Origin: Pararge aegeria
Taxonomy: Eukaryota; Arthropoda; Insecta; Lepidoptera; Nymphalidae
DNA: 64,000 nt
Assembly: GCF_905163445.1 (NCBI RefSeq)
Contig: NC_053202.1
Coordinates: 11,780,001 to 11,844,000 of the forward strand
Reading direction: 5' to 3'
Under the pieces are notes generated by a model. That model had not been told where the DNA came from. It did no database searches and worked only from the letters and a program-made list of their open reading frames with translations. Position numbers and translations under genes: made by a program. How positions within the stretch are numbered: the first letter of the stretch is position 1; the number at the start of each line of letters is the position of its first letter. Positions 43,188-54,683 of the stretch are shown piece by piece.

Positions 43188-43835
43188 CATCCTCCCTGGC
43201 ACAATGGTCATGTGATCTTATATGTGGAAGGTCCCATGGTCGATCCCTGGCATAAAAAATTTGGGAATTCCGATTTTTCTGTGGCCTGATTCGGTGGCAG
43301 TCATAAATGAATGAATGAATACACTTTTATTGTACACCAAAGAAAAAAAAGTAGTTACAGAGATACATATCAAATGAGAGTACAGTTTATGGCCTTATCG
43401 CTACATAGCGATTTCTTCCAGGCAACCAATGGCGAAAAAGGAAAAAACATAGAAAAGAGGTAGGTGGTGCAATAAATAAGATTTAAAATTATACAAATAT
43501 ATAAATAAAATTTATATATATATATAAATATATTACATATAAATACAAATAAAATATATAACATAAATACCTATATAAATATATAACATATAACATCCTC
43601 AATTTATATGAAATCATAGTTAGTTACCACCCTACAAACTGAAAAGACCGAAACGATATCACGTAAAAACCGAATAGGAGTATAGGGTTAATATGACTAC
43701 CATACCCCTAACAGGTTAGCCCGCTACCATCTTAGACTGCATCATCACTTACCATCAGATCAGATCGCAATCAAGGGCTAGTTATTTCGGAATTTGCAAA
43801 ATGCCCCTGCCGGGAATCGAATCCAAGACCTCCCA
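43188..43835 (+). mobile_element. SINE-D, split by a LINE-E insertion
   Basis: The head with B box TGGTCGATCCCTGG is at 43188-43305. The body resumes at 43619 (TTAGTTACCACCCTAC, ATACCCCTAACAGGTTAGCC, CTTAGACTGCATCATCACTT). A second, inverted SINE-D head (CCGGGAATCGAATCC) follows at about 43805-43835. Confidence 0.75.
43306..43613 (-). mobile_element. LINE-E 3' end nested in SINE-D, minus strand
   Basis: (TGAA)n, ACACTTTTATTGTACACC, palindrome ATCGCTACATAGCGAT at 43397-43412, GGCAACCAATGGCG, then AT-rich UTR. TCATA repeats at both junctions (43301-43305, 43614-43618). Confidence 0.8.
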
Positions 43836-44010
43836 TTAATAAGAAGATACATGCACTATGTTAACGAACGTTTTAATTTTTTACACCAGTCACAAACATA
43901 TAATTTAATCTGTTAAGAGTATTAACAGCCTATTGAAAAATATATTTCATTAGTAAAAACGGTATTTATTAGTGTTGCCCAAATGCAAGAACAAGACGAG
44001 ACTTAGCCAG

Positions 44011-44135
44011 TCTTGGTCTTGGTCTTGCGCCAATACACCTGGTCTTGGTCTTGGTCTTGGTCTTGCGCTCCCAGTCTTGGTCTTGGTCTTGGTCTTGCAG
44101 CAAGAGTCTTGCAAGTCTTGCAATTACCTATTAGT
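44011..44135 (+). repeat. left subterminal (TCTTGG)n array of the hAT-like element
   Basis: At least ten TCTTGG/TCTTGC hexamers in two blocks separated by GCGCCAATACACC and GCGCTCCCAG. The repeat reads as alternating Leu-Gly or Trp-Ser in open frames, which is an artefact. Confidence 0.9.
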
Positions 44136-45309
44136 CTATTACTATTTATTAAAGTTTACTTTAAATCTTAGAAAAACGTATTAGAATTGGAACATTGTGA
44201 GCTTGAATTAACATAGCCATAGTAAAGATCAAGCAGATTAATAAATAACTGAAGATTTGATAAGAAATTCGAAAAATCAACTGACCTATATGTCGTTTTC
44301 CATGGAAGTAACTGTTTCTTAATAAACATTTATGATTTATAAGCTTACATTTGCTAAAACATGTAAAAAAACAAATTAATTACAATAACTTGACTGTATT
44401 TTAAAGAACAATACTTATCTGTCTAGAAAGAGATTGAACCCTCAACTTATAAGAAATTTAATAAAAGAGTTTTACGATTTATCATTTATTTGAATAAAGC
44501 TGAAGAGTTCGTTTGTATGTTTGATGACAGAAGTTTTAAAATAAATAAATAAATCCTGAACGTCACTATACCTCCAAAGTTACTATTCCTCGTGGACGAA
44601 GTCGCGGGCACAGCTAGTAAATACTTACTCTCATCATCTCTCTCAGAGATATTCGAACACTTTTTTGCTATTTTTTCTTGTAAAAACTTAAGAAATATAA
44701 TGACTAAATGTACAATAATAGTACCTAAGTAATTAGTTTAAAACCATATAAGTAATCAATATTCTAATTACTTACTAGAATGAATTATTATGACATCTAC
44801 TACCTATCCTCACCATTTTATCCTAATCATAATACTACTTGCGTGATCAGTATAATGTATTCATTTTCATTCTAAGCACTCTGAAACTTATTTATTCTTT
44901 GGAACACCTGTAGGTACTCTTAAAATTCGAAATTATTTTGCATGAATAGTGTCAAATGTTATGATTTCGGCGCGGCGGCAACGATTGTTTTAGATTTCAA
45001 AAGAAGCCGCCGGCGCGTGTATCATAACCATGTACTTCCGAAAAGCGGCAAATTTCTTTGAGAAGTAAGTACAAAACCTTTGATGCCGCATTATCAAAGT
45101 GCCGATGGTTAAAACATAACTATGCATGCACTCAGTTTGATTTTAATAGATATTTTTTTATTCGCTATGTTTATGGTATTAGTCGTAATGCGCATAGGTC
45201 CAGTTTTTCATATTCTTTGATATAGTTTTTTGCGTCTCATAGAATTCCTAAGCGTACCTATACACCGAACTGTTACACCTAACTACTCCGTGAAATAGCG
45301 CTAAGTCCT

Positions 45310-45470
45310 AGCTGCAAGACGCAAGAGTCTTGCAGGCTATGTCTTGTTCTTGCTCAAGTCTTGCACGGTCAGTCTTGGTCTTGGTCTTGCTAAAAATACG
45401 CGGTCTTGTTCTTGGTCTTGGTCTTGCAAAAACGCAAGAACAAGACCAAGACTGCAAGACCAAGACTGAA
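45310..45470. repeat. right subterminal TCTTGG/CCAAGA array
   Basis: Hexamers in both orientations: GGTCTTGGTCTTGC on one side and CAAGACCAAGACTGCAAGAC nearest the right TIR. This mirrors the left end. Confidence 0.9.
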
Positions 45471-45499
45471 TTTGGGCAACACTAGTATTTATCAAATGT

Positions 45500-46860
45500 T
45501 TGCATAGGTAATTTATCGAAATTATTTTAATAGCAATTTGTAAATACGAGTAAATGTTGTCTTACAACACCTTAACAAAAGCCTTACTACTCATTGCGGT
45601 TAAAAAAAACAAATGTAGCTTAATAACACCGTATGTTATACTCTGTAATTATTTTGAATTTCGAATTACTACATTCGAATTCAACAACTGCTCTAAAACC
45701 ACTATAATAAGGTCTTTACAATGTCTTACATGAATGTGTTTGTTAAAAACATTATATTTATTTGGTAAAAAATAATGTTTGTACCTATTTTAAAAACTTA
45801 CAAGTAGTAAACATTGATTGAAATTCTTTGCATTATTACTGCAAGACAACTTAATTTCTACATGAAAGCCATTTTACTACGCCCTGGCTTAAAATGGCTT
45901 CCATTTTAGGTCCTGTATCTAAGTTTTATGTCAATGCATCTTTAAGTAAACCTTTGCTACATGTAAATAGTAAAAAAGTAAAAATGTCGCACTTTAAAAA
46001 AGGAACTCTAGAAATCCGTAGCGACAGCTCAGCTGGGGGTTTTTTTAATGCTTCAGAGTACTGGGCTCGTCCCCTATTCAGCCTAGCAGGTTTTAATTAT
46101 CCATACCACACAATAAAATAATTGTACATATTTTACAGTCAGTTTAAACAGCTCTTGGCTGTTTCTTTTATTAACTTCCGTGGCTATGTAATTTTCTGTT
46201 TTCTTTCGCTAATACCATGTAGCTCATTTTTAATTTTAATGCGGTTTTCTTTCGCTTCGTGTTGATTGTAGATATAAAGCAATATAACGCCATGATATCG
46301 TAAAATAATAGAATCAAAAATAAACCAGAAGCCTTGACACCCGTTAAAAGAAATCACGAAATTGTACAAATCACAATCCCGAGCATAGGGCGGGTGATAC
46401 GACGCAGTGTCTTGCTACTGAAGAACAACTTACATTTTAATTTTAATAAATATTCTCTACGACATTTTTAAGTCGATGCCAAGTTAAAGTAGCTAGGCAA
46501 GCACCAGTAATTTTCTACATTTCACACAAAATATTTATTTCTTGTTTTTTAGTTGAACAACAAAGTAGGTGTTTTATTGCATGAAAAAAAAATATTACTC
46601 TTTTTAGTGGCTAGGTTAAAAAAAATCCCGAAATTTTACAAATTACAATTCTTCAAATGTTTATGGCTTAAATATTTTTTGATTTTTTGAGAAGATAGTA
46701 TAATTACTATTAGGTAAAACTATTGTAAAGTTGATTGAATTGTTGTAATTATGTTTTTGTTTCTGTTTTTATTATAGTATTTTCATTTTTTTCTGTTCTC
46801 GTTTTAATCTGCTATGTATTTAATTAGTGTAATTGGTGGTAAGCGTACTAATTGAATTAA
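45500..46860. other. mostly unrecognised; a 75-codon frame at 45894-46121
   Basis: The frame at 45894-46121 (+) starts MASILGPVSKFYVNAS and ends AGFNYPYHTIK. It is less AT-biased than its surroundings and could be a retrocopy of a small protein, but I do not recognise it. 46445-46610 resembles 47880-47960 (ATAAATATTTTCTACGACAT), so both may belong to one repeat. Confidence 0.3.
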
Positions 46861-46869
46861 AAATAAATA

Positions 46870-46952
46870 AATAGGTACTCCGCGAAAAACAGGAAAATCT
46901 GTATGGTGTAATTTATAATTTCTTCAATCCTTATACTCAACACCAAAAAGAT
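46870..46952. mobile_element. MITE-F fragment
   Basis: TACTCCGCGAAAAACAGG, AATCTGTATGGTGTAATTTA, TTTCTTCAATCCTTATACTC. Terminal part missing. Confidence 0.7.
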
Positions 46953-47236
46953 CTTGACTAGCTCACTCGGTGGGAAGTGACGATGCAGTCTAACATGGTA
47001 GCGGGCTAACCTGTTACGGAGTATGGTATTCATACCCCTAATTCGTTTCTACGCGACACCGCACCGGAACACTAAAACGCTTAGCGGGACGTCTTTGTCG
47101 GTATCGTGGTAACTAGCCACGAGCAAAGACTCCCACCAGACCAGACCAGAGAAAATTCAGAAATAATTTCCCAAATTTCGAACCCGGGACCTCCAGCTTA
47201 AATTCATAGCGTCCACCATTGCGCCACGGAGGTCTT
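46953..47236 (-). mobile_element. SINE-D, minus strand
   Basis: GACGATGCAGTCTAACATGG, TAGCGGGCTAACCTGTTACG, GTGGTAACTAGCCACGAGC, inverted B box TTCGAACCCGGGACC and head GCGCCACGGAGGTC. Confidence 0.85.
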
Positions 47237-47491
47237 CAAAAATGTATGTAGGCAAAGTTAAGCTAACGAGCCACAACTCAAACATATCAAAGGCGCCGCG
47301 CCATTGTTAAAACGTCTAGTTTGCCACGTTCCCTGACAAGTATTTAATCTTGTACAGCCCTGTCGTATTATATGCTCACCATATTACTGAGTTTCGTAGG
47401 ATTTGTTTTCATTCAAAGCAGACAACCTAAACCGTAAAATAAATCAGAAAAAAATTTGACAAATAAACCAACTTTGTTGTACAAATAAAAA

Positions 47492-47800
47492 ATGTCGACA
47501 CCCTTCCCGATGTGTGATGCAGCTACCAGTGCTGAGCAGGCCAAGAGGCGTCAATATGAAAACCTGGATAGCAGTTTCATTTTTGTGCCTTTTGGAGTGG
47601 AGACTTTGGGACCGTGGTGTCCGGAGGCACGAGCTCTTTTTAAAGAATTATCGAAAAGGGTTATGGAGTGTACCAGTGATCCTAGAGCGGGTTACCTTGG
47701 CAAACGAATTAGTTTGGCCATCCAAAGGGGCAACTCTGCCAGCATCTTAGGAACTGTTCCTCGCTGCGGAGGTTTCGAAGACGTTTTAGATTTTATTTAG
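47492..47800 (+). pseudogene. polymerase C-terminal remnant of a retroelement (102 codons)
   Basis: The frame contains PFGVETLGPWCPEARALF and YLGKRISLAIQRGNSASILG. This resembles the C-terminal 'FETLG..G....L ... QRIS.A.QRGN..S.LGT' segment of invertebrate retroelement polymerases. Catalytic motifs are absent. The open frame implies fairly recent arrival. Assignment is from recall of the motif only. Confidence 0.5.
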
Positions 47801-47956
47801 TTTTACACAGTTTATTTTAGGTTATATTTATAAAACAAATGTGAAAGAACACATGTGATTACATTAAAGTGAAACTAATTAGAAATAAATATTTTCTACG
47901 ACATTTAAGTACTTTTTAGTTGTACAGCAACGTTGGTTTTTTTTGTGTATTGTTTT

Positions 47957-48087
47957 GTATATGTATACTATAAGTATTTATGTATATTATTCATAATAAT
48001 ATTCATCAGTCATCGTAGTACCTCCCCGTAACACAAGCTTCGCTTACTTTGGATCTAGATGGCAATGTGATTATTGTCGTAATACTT
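47957..48087 (+). mobile_element. SINE-A 3' half
   Basis: TATTCATAATAATATTCATC, AGTCATCGTAGTACC, AACACAAGCTTCGCTTACTT, ATTGTCGTAATAC. Confidence 0.8.
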
Positions 48088-48129
48088 TTTCTTTTAAATC
48101 TTTTGCTCTATAATTTACAGATTTTCTTT

Positions 48130-48301
48130 TTTTTTGTAATTCTTGTAATTCTGCTGAGTTTCTTGCCGGCTTCTTCTCGGTAGAATCTGCCTTCCGAACC
48201 GGTGGTAGAATCACTACAAACAGATAGACTTGACGTTTCAAAAGTGCTTATATTAGGCCTACTTGAAATAAATGAATTTTGAATTTGAATTTGAATTTGA
48301 A
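48130..48301 (+). mobile_element. LINE-C 3' end
   Basis: TCTGCTGAGTTTCTTGCCGG, CCGAACCGGTGGTAGAATCA, AGGCCTACTTGAAATAAATG and terminal (GAATTT)n. Confidence 0.85.
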
Positions 48302-48304
48302 TGC

Positions 48305-49255
48305 ATGCGAACCGTACGCATGCATTCGATCGATCCCATATGTCTTGCGACTTGCTGTTATTTGTGAAGAATTATGTCCTGTATCTTCAACAATATTTAT
48401 CAGATCCTTATTAAAACAAGGCAATACATTTTTGATAGTATACACTTTCGAATAAAAAAAAGAATGATTAAAATGGATTTAAATTTAACGGAGCTATGAA
48501 GTGAAATTGATAAAAAAAATTATCCCATTTCCCGGAAGAAACTTATTGTTTATCGGGACAAAAAGTATCCTATTAGTTGACCCGGAATATCAGCTACCAA
48601 TATACCAAATTTTATTTAAATCCGTCCAGCAGTTTCACGTGATGCCCGGACAGACAGGCAGACAGAAAATCTGTTTTGGAATCAGTATCGATGGTAAAGC
48701 TTCCCCGATCAAAATTTTCAAAATATATAAATGGTCCGGTTACAGAAATCTTCCAGTTACAGTTTTATTATAAATAGGTATAGATATCCGTTTTTTTCTG
48801 TGTCTAACATGGTAACCCTAAATATTAAGAACTCAGAAGGATATGTCGGTGTATCAATTGATTTTTTACGAGAAATTAATGAGACAGTGTTCCCTAAGAA
48901 CTGTGTTCTCTGTTAGATGTCAGATCTCTTTAACCAACTTATGTTTCCTCCCCATTTTTGTCAAAATCGACCTTATTTCTACACTATTAAAGTCCTCATT
49001 ACGCGTATTTCATTTGGATGGGGATTAAAAAACGAGTAAGCTTATAATAGTATTACTGGTGTCTGTTTAACATTCAGTTATGTCAAACAAGATGTCCTCA
49101 ATAGCTTGAAGGTAAAATAGCGGAATTAAATAGTATAGTTGTACTATAAAAAATAGTTCTTCGGTCTATTTTATTAATCCTAACCTCTACTACACTCCAT
49201 TTTTTTTAACTTGCCTTATAATGTAAACAATATTTTTCATTACTTATAATGTAAA
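48305..49255. other. diverged retroelement relic and unique DNA
   Basis: 48500-48780 carries TATCGGGACAAAAAGTATCC, CAGCTACCAATATACC and GGACAGACAGGCAGACAGA. This resembles the widespread lepidopteran relic type also glimpsed at 52005-52130. No host gene seen. Confidence 0.45.
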
Positions 49256-49261
49256 CTATAA

Positions 49262-49846
49262 CATCATCATCATTTCAATCAATCGACGTCCACTGCTGGA
49301 CATAGGTCTTTTGTAGGGAGATCTACAATACACAGTCCTGGTCCGCTTGCCTCCAGCGGCTCCCAGCGACTCGCCTGATGTTATCTGTTTACCTCTTTAG
49401 GGGCCGACCTACGCTGCGTTAACTGATGCGGGGTTACCTTTCCAGCACCTTAAGATCCCAACGTCTATCGATTCTCCGAGCTATGTGCCCTGCCCATTGC
49501 CACTTCAGCTTCGCAACTCGCTGTGCTATATCGGTAACTCTAGTTCTTCTACGGATCTCCTCATTTCTGATTTGATCACGTAGAGATACTCCTAGCATAG
49601 CTCTCTCCACCGCCCGCTGAGTGACTGAGCCTTCTTATGAGGCCCATAGCTAGCGACCATGACGCATATACGTAAGGCATCACTGGCAACACGCACTGTT
49701 CGAAGACTTTGGTCTGCAGGCACTGAGCGATTTCGAACGAGAAGATGTCACAGAGTTTCCCGAACGCTGCCCATCCGAGTTGGATTCGGCGATTCACCTA
49801 TTTCTCGAAAGTGGACCTACCCAACTGGATCGTGTGTCCCAGGTAT
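49262..49846 (-). pseudogene. RTE 3' portion, decayed, minus strand
   Basis: Tail CATCATCATCATTTCAATCA, then sequence homologous to 37434-38060 throughout, but with frameshifts and stops. Only RRIQLGWAAFGKLCDIFS and following residues stay in frame. Confidence 0.88.
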
Positions 49847-50007
49847 GTGTTAGTATAAAATAGATACATAGAATTAAGATCATACAGAACCCTCAATCAG
49901 CACTCATTGCATGAAGTGCATTGTGTTCAAAAGCGAGAAAGCGAAAACTCCCTGCGTACGTCCGACTCCAAACTCGCGGAATATTGCTAGCTCACAAAAC
50001 AAAAGAA

Positions 50008-50105
50008 AAGCACTTTTAAAAAGTCAAGTCTTTCTGTTTGTAATGACTCTACTACAGGTTCGGAAAGCAGATTCTACCGAGAAGAAGCCGGCAAGAAACT
50101 CAAAA
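50008..50105 (-). mobile_element. LINE-C fragment, minus strand
   Basis: AAAGCACTTTTAAAAAGTCA, CTACTACAGGTTCGGAAAGC, AAGCCGGCAAGAAACTC. Confidence 0.75.
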
Positions 50106-50109
50106 ATTT

Positions 50110-50560
50110 CAATTTTACATCTTTAACCGACTTCAAAAACGAGGAGGTTCTCAATACGTCGGCATCTTTTTTTTCATGTATGTTACCTGATTACTCGAAG
50201 ACGCCTGAACCGATTTCAAAAATTCTTTCTATGTGGCCCCATTTCAATTTTATCTAAAACAGTCGACCTAGTTTTTAAAAAATCAACAATAATGTAACCC
50301 AAAGTAGCAAATTTTTGCCTATAAAGTTCTGTATTTGACGTGTGCTGAGAGAAGTATTGATGATACATAAAATATATGTACTAAATGATTAAAGTACTCA
50401 TTATTATCCACAAAAAAGCCCGCGAAGGAATATATCTAACTATCATATTTAGGTCACAATAGAAGCTGTTCTTAAATTTTTCTTGCTTTTTAGTTCCTGG
50501 GAGTACTTAACGTAGTCGGTTTTATTTTTTTTAATTTATTAAAACCACATTAAACCATTC
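50110..50560. repeat. retroelement relic (CCGACTTCAAAAACGAGGAG type)
   Basis: ACCGACTTCAAAAACGAGG, TTCTCAATACGTCGGCATC and CGAAGACGCCTGAACCG are typical of a diverged repeat frequent in moths and butterflies. Ends near 50530 with CGTAGTCGGTTTTAT. Confidence 0.5.
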
Positions 50561-50639
50561 ATTTTTCTATCTTGTGAGAGATGAAAGCGGGTTATATTCC
50601 CTTAGTCACCTCGTACAACAACCGCGTAAGAGGTATTTT

Positions 50640-50740
50640 GACGGCCCTTTGGCGCAGTGGGATGCCCCAGCTTTCTGAGTCCAAGGCCGTGGGTTCGATA
50701 CCCACAACTGGAAAATGTTTGTGTGATGTACATGAATGTA
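50640..50740 (+). mobile_element. SINE-A head
   Basis: ACGGCCCTTTGGCGCAGTGG, B box GGTTCGATACC, AAATGTTTGTGTGATGTACA, then truncated. 50745-50830 (AACCTTGCTTTCGGGAGAGG) belongs to another relic. Confidence 0.8.
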
Positions 50741-50944
50741 GCGGGTCACTATGCCGTCTTCCCAGTGTAGTCATTATGGGCAAACCTTGCTTTCGGGAGA
50801 GGCGTTTAGTCCAGCAGTGGGCTGTTATTAGCTATTAAATATACAGTGTGTATTATACACAAATATTGTATTAATGTACACAAAGATGTATGAATGACTA
50901 CACTTGTATTAAACACATTTGTATTATGCATTAATGAATGAATG

Positions 50945-51270
50945 AATACACTTGTATTACACAGTTCAGGCTCCGAAACGGCTGGACCGATTTCAATGAA
51001 ACTTTCAGGGAATCTCCGGATTGACCTGGCAAGTAATCCTGTAAAGTTTGGTGACGATCGGAGCACTCCTATTTTTCAAATCAAATACAGCTTTTATTTA
51101 CTACTTACTTTTATGATGATATTCTATTGTTGGGTGTACATGGGTGTAGATAATGATCTTCACCCGCTAGAGAAGAGAATAGAAGAGAATGAATACGGAG
51201 GAATATTGTTTAAATAAAATAAAGCAAAATCTAGCCCGGCGAAGCGGGCTGGGTACGCTAGTATATATAT
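50945..51270 (+). repeat. retroelement relic (GGACCGATTTCAATGAAAC type)
   Basis: GGCTCCGAAACGGCTGGACC, TTTCAGGGAATCTCCGG and a terminal block TAGCCCGGCGAAGCGGGCTG followed by (TA)n. This is a common unclassified lepidopteran repeat structure. Confidence 0.5.
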
Positions 51271-51355
51271 ATATATTACAAGTATTTTTGTATATTATTC
51301 ATAAAAATATTCATCAGTCATCTTGGTACCCATAACACAAGCCACGCTTACTTTT
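51271..51355 (+). mobile_element. SINE-A 3' fragment
   Basis: TTCATAAAAATATTCATCAG, CATCTTGGTACCCATAACAC, AGCCACGCTTACTT. Confidence 0.75.
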
Positions 51356-51609
51356 GTCTTATTTATTTATTTGTCTGTTCTACCGTCCCAACAGCACACA
51401 CCGTATATAACTAATTGTCTATGGTACAAGCATTATCTACTCTCGGCACAGAGAGGATGTTTGATGATGAATAAGATTCAAAGAGATTAAACTCGTAAAC
51501 TTTAAAGACACAAGTAAATCTGCGTTCACTCACATTCATTCAAGTAATAAAGGTTATTGTAGTCTAAGTGACCGCGAAAATAACACAGACGGTACAGAAA
51601 TAAATTAAA

Positions 51610-51725
51610 ATAATTCAAAATCAATTTATTTTAAGTAGGCGTAGTTTTTAAGCTCTTTTGAAACGTAAAGTCAGTCTGTTGGTAGTGACTCTACCACCTG
51701 TTCGGATGGCAGAATATATCCCCAG
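51610..51725 (-). mobile_element. LINE-C fragment, minus strand
   Basis: TTCAAAATCAATTTATTTTA, GAAACGTAAAGTCAGTCTGT, CTACCACCTGTTCGGATGGC. Confidence 0.75.
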
Positions 51726-51889
51726 CATAGTTTTTCGTGGGCTTCTTCATGGATGGGCACCTTTGAAACCAACTTTATACTACCTTAAAACAATAGAATG
51801 TAAATAAACAAATCAAAATTGAGTGGAATAATATAGATAATTAGTTAAAAAAACTAGTAAAACCTACACAAGAAGTTTATTTCAAAATG

Positions 51890-51983
51890 CAAGAAAATAA
51901 AGTCATCGCTTTATTTTCTTGTAATAATAATTTATTTAAATTCTACAACCACAAAGTGGTTGTAGAATTTAAATAAATTATTA
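51890..51983. repeat. two adjacent perfect hairpins
   Basis: 51890-51902 pairs exactly with 51909-51921 (CAAGAAAATAAAG, loop TCATCG). 51925-51952 pairs exactly with 51956-51983 (28 bp, loop AAA). No known element. Confidence 0.9.
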
Positions 51984-51984
51984 T

Positions 51985-53685
51985 AAGTTACTAGCAGTTG
52001 CCCGCGTTCTTCGTTCGCGTGTATTACGGTTTTTAGACAAATTCTAGTGGGAGAGGTAGGTTTCCCTGGGATAAAAAGTAACATAAATGTTACTCTACAT
52101 CCTTTCAACCAGCCCCATGGCAAAAATAGAGTAGATTGGTTGCTTAGTTAGGGCGTATAGTAAGGATAAACAAACACAATTTTGATCTGATAAAGCCGAC
52201 AAAGTCTCAGGCAACAGTCAAGTTCCTCTCTTTGAAGAATTCCGTGCAAAAGAAACCTTAGGCATGTAAATAAAAAATTTAATTTTTTATTATATAACTA
52301 ATGTTTTATTTAACCATTTCATACTAAAAGCATTATTTATTTCACAATGGAGTTCTCGGATCAAAGACTGGCTCTTTGCCTATAATCCTAGTTCCTTCCC
52401 ACAGCATAGATTCATGCGTAACAGCTAACAAACAAGGTTTCACTTCAAAGGTGGGACATAAACTCTCGATTATGATATTCCGTTTGAAATTAATTACAGA
52501 TGTAAACAGCTAGTACCGATACGTGCCTTTGATAAATCACCTCCATACATTTATGGGATCCTGGTACCACGGTTTATAGGTATGATTTAAAACAAATAAC
52601 TATTTTATTAATAACCCCTATTTCCTGCGTTTATTACTTATTATTTATTAGGCAAAGGAGGTATAGTACAGAATAGAATTTAGTCTACTTTTAATCCCGG
52701 AAAAATGTACATATATATACATGGTGATGATGGATGGATATGATGGTTCTCGTTAGATAGACTTTTGGAACGCAGAACATAAGATCAACAGGTTTTTCTG
52801 CATAGTGGTTCAGAGAACAACATAGGGTTGTATAAGTATACAATATTCTTTCTAAATTTTAAATTCTCCGTTTAATCGTTTCGGCTATAGGTTATAACTA
52901 TACAAGCCTATTATAGTTTAAGGAGGATAACTTGACAAATATCCTGAAAAATTAAGGACTCGAAAAACCTCAAATACCAGGTTTCATAGATGTAACTTGA
53001 TAAATATCAGACTTTTATACAAACTTCCTTCCCCTGTTAGTTCGTTCCCCCTTATGTAATTTGAAAATATTAAAAACAAGATTGTAGTGACTACTGCAGT
53101 GGTAGATAAATTAATGCACGAATGAATGTATTAATTAATGAAGGAAAGAATGATAAATGAGTGAATGAACGATTTTATTGCGCACAAAACAAAAGTGAAT
53201 AAAAATTGGGGGTGCTTAGGTAAATAGCGATCTCTAATATGCAATCGATGGGGTCAAAGTACAGAAAGGAGGTCTACAGTGGTCTACAGTCAAAACGTAG
53301 TTTCAAAGAGCTTGCATATAACAATCATTGCATAAAAACGAAATCAGCTTATGAAATTTTCAGAAAAACTGTAACAAACAAACTGTATTGAAACAATACA
53401 CCCCACTTCAAACGAAATGAGTCATACTACTCCGAACTTTTCTTCGCATCGGTAGAAAAACCGGCCAAGTGCGAGTCGGATTCGCGCACGTATGATCCGT
53501 ATTGACAATTATCTCCCCGGGGAAAGGATAAAAATGTATTTATCCTTTCCCCGCAGCTTAATCAACTCTCCGAGCATTGGCGGACAAGTGGAAATAACAT
53601 CCGAATAATAAATGTGCAATTAATCAACGCACTGTATTCTATTTTGTTTATTTCGTATTCTATATATTTTGAGGGTTCTTTTATT
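51985..53685. other. no gene; relic repeat and unique DNA
   Basis: 52005-52130 is a retroelement relic (TGCCCGCGTTCTTCGTTCGC, GGGATAAAAAGTAAC). 53455-53500 contains CCGGCCAAGTGCGAGTCGGA, another common lepidopteran repeat piece. A 14-bp perfect hairpin is at 53519-53552. The rest is AT-rich. Confidence 0.4.
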
Positions 53686-53689
53686 ATTT

Positions 53690-54030
53690 TTTTATTTGTA
53701 TTTATAGTAGAGTATTTGTATGTTTATATGTTGTATATATGTATGGAACATATATTATATACATATCATTAATATGTCATGTTTGATATGTACTATGTTA
53801 TATTTTTTTTTATGTTAATTTAGTTTAAAATCCTAATGTTTCATTTACGTCTGTTGTACCACCTACTAATTTTGTATAGCATTTTCTTGTATGTCTTTGT
53901 TTGCCTGGAAGAGATCGCTATTTAGCGATAAGGCCGCCAAATTGTACGTTCTACCTTATTGTGCTGTTTTATTTGTATCTCTGTAAATTTTCTCTGTGGT
54001 GTTCAATGAAAGTGTATTCATTCATTCATT
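53690..54030 (+). mobile_element. LINE-E 3' end
   Basis: AT-rich UTR, TTTGTTTGCCTGGAAGAG, palindrome ATCGCTATTTAGCGAT at 53914-53929, AAGGCCGCCAAATTGTACG, (TTCA)n. Confidence 0.75.
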
Positions 54031-54137
54031 CAACTCACTGGACCAGCGTGGTGAACTACGGCCTTTACTCCTTCTCATTGTGGGAAGAGACCAGTGCCCT
54101 GTAGTGGGCCGGTAATGGGTTGACATGATGATGATGA
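54031..54137 (+). mobile_element. SINE-H 3' end
   Basis: CACTGGACCAGCGTGGTGAA, CTCCTTCTCATTGTGGG, GGGTTGACATGATGATGATG. Abuts the LINE-E tail. Confidence 0.8.
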
Positions 54138-54139
54138 GG

Positions 54140-54680
54140 ATCATATGTATAACAATAAACGGGGGTAAACCTCTCCTATTCCATGTTCCCGTGCTTTAAG
54201 CAGGCGGACACGTTTTTTTTTTTTTTTTTAATTCATTTATTCAGAATATTGGTAAGGGTACAGAATTGACACAATAAACATAGTGCCACGATAACTGTTG
54301 CAGTAGTATAAACTGTGTCGCAACAATTAACGCCCACCTCCAACAATAAATGTATAGCACCAATAAGACAAAAGTAGAACACAGTAAATGCCAATAAATT
54401 ATATCCCTTATATATATATATATGGGGATATAATCGGGGATATAATTTTGTCTCCTGCCTGTGTCTGCCCTAACGGCCATCGGTCCTACGACAAACATGA
54501 CCCGCCCACTGCCACTTCAAATTATCCCTTGAGCTATGTCGGTGTCCTTGGCCCTCCTATGGATTTCCTCGTTCGAGAGACGCCCATCATACATCGCTTC
54601 ATAGCGCGTTGCGCGACGTTGAATCAGGTCGACTCTCAGTGACCCCTGTTGTTATAACAGAAACAGAAATGTATCATATG
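54140..54680. other. repeat scraps, T run and RTE fragment
   Basis: 54148-54215 is the inverted CCGTGCTTTAAGCAGGCGG scrap. A T run occurs at 54212-54230 and TATATATATATATATGG at 54409-54425. 54476-54640 resembles RTE minus-strand sequence (CATCGGTCCTACGAC, CCCGCCCACTGCCACTTC, GAGCTATGTCGGTGTCC). Confidence 0.5.
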
Positions 54681-54683
54681 TGA

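Larger units (their letters stand above)
43970..45484. mobile_element. non-autonomous hAT-like DNA transposon, 1515 bp, complete
   Basis: Perfect 15-bp TIRs TAGTGTTGCCCAAAT (43970-43984, inverted at 45470-45484) and an exact 8-bp target duplication GTATTTAT (43962-43969, 45485-45492). Both subterminal regions carry (TCTTGG)n arrays and scattered CTTGCA/GCAAGA words, inverted between ends. These are likely transposase-binding repeats. The interior has no transposase, only AT-rich DNA, a retroelement scrap at about 44493-44610 (CGTGGACGAAGTCGCGGGC) and a GC-rich piece at 44968-45050. Confidence 0.95.

Noticed and set aside
43972..44184. Repetitive Leu/Gly peptide frame
   Set aside because: It is the translation of the (TCTTGG)n subterminal array of a DNA transposon.
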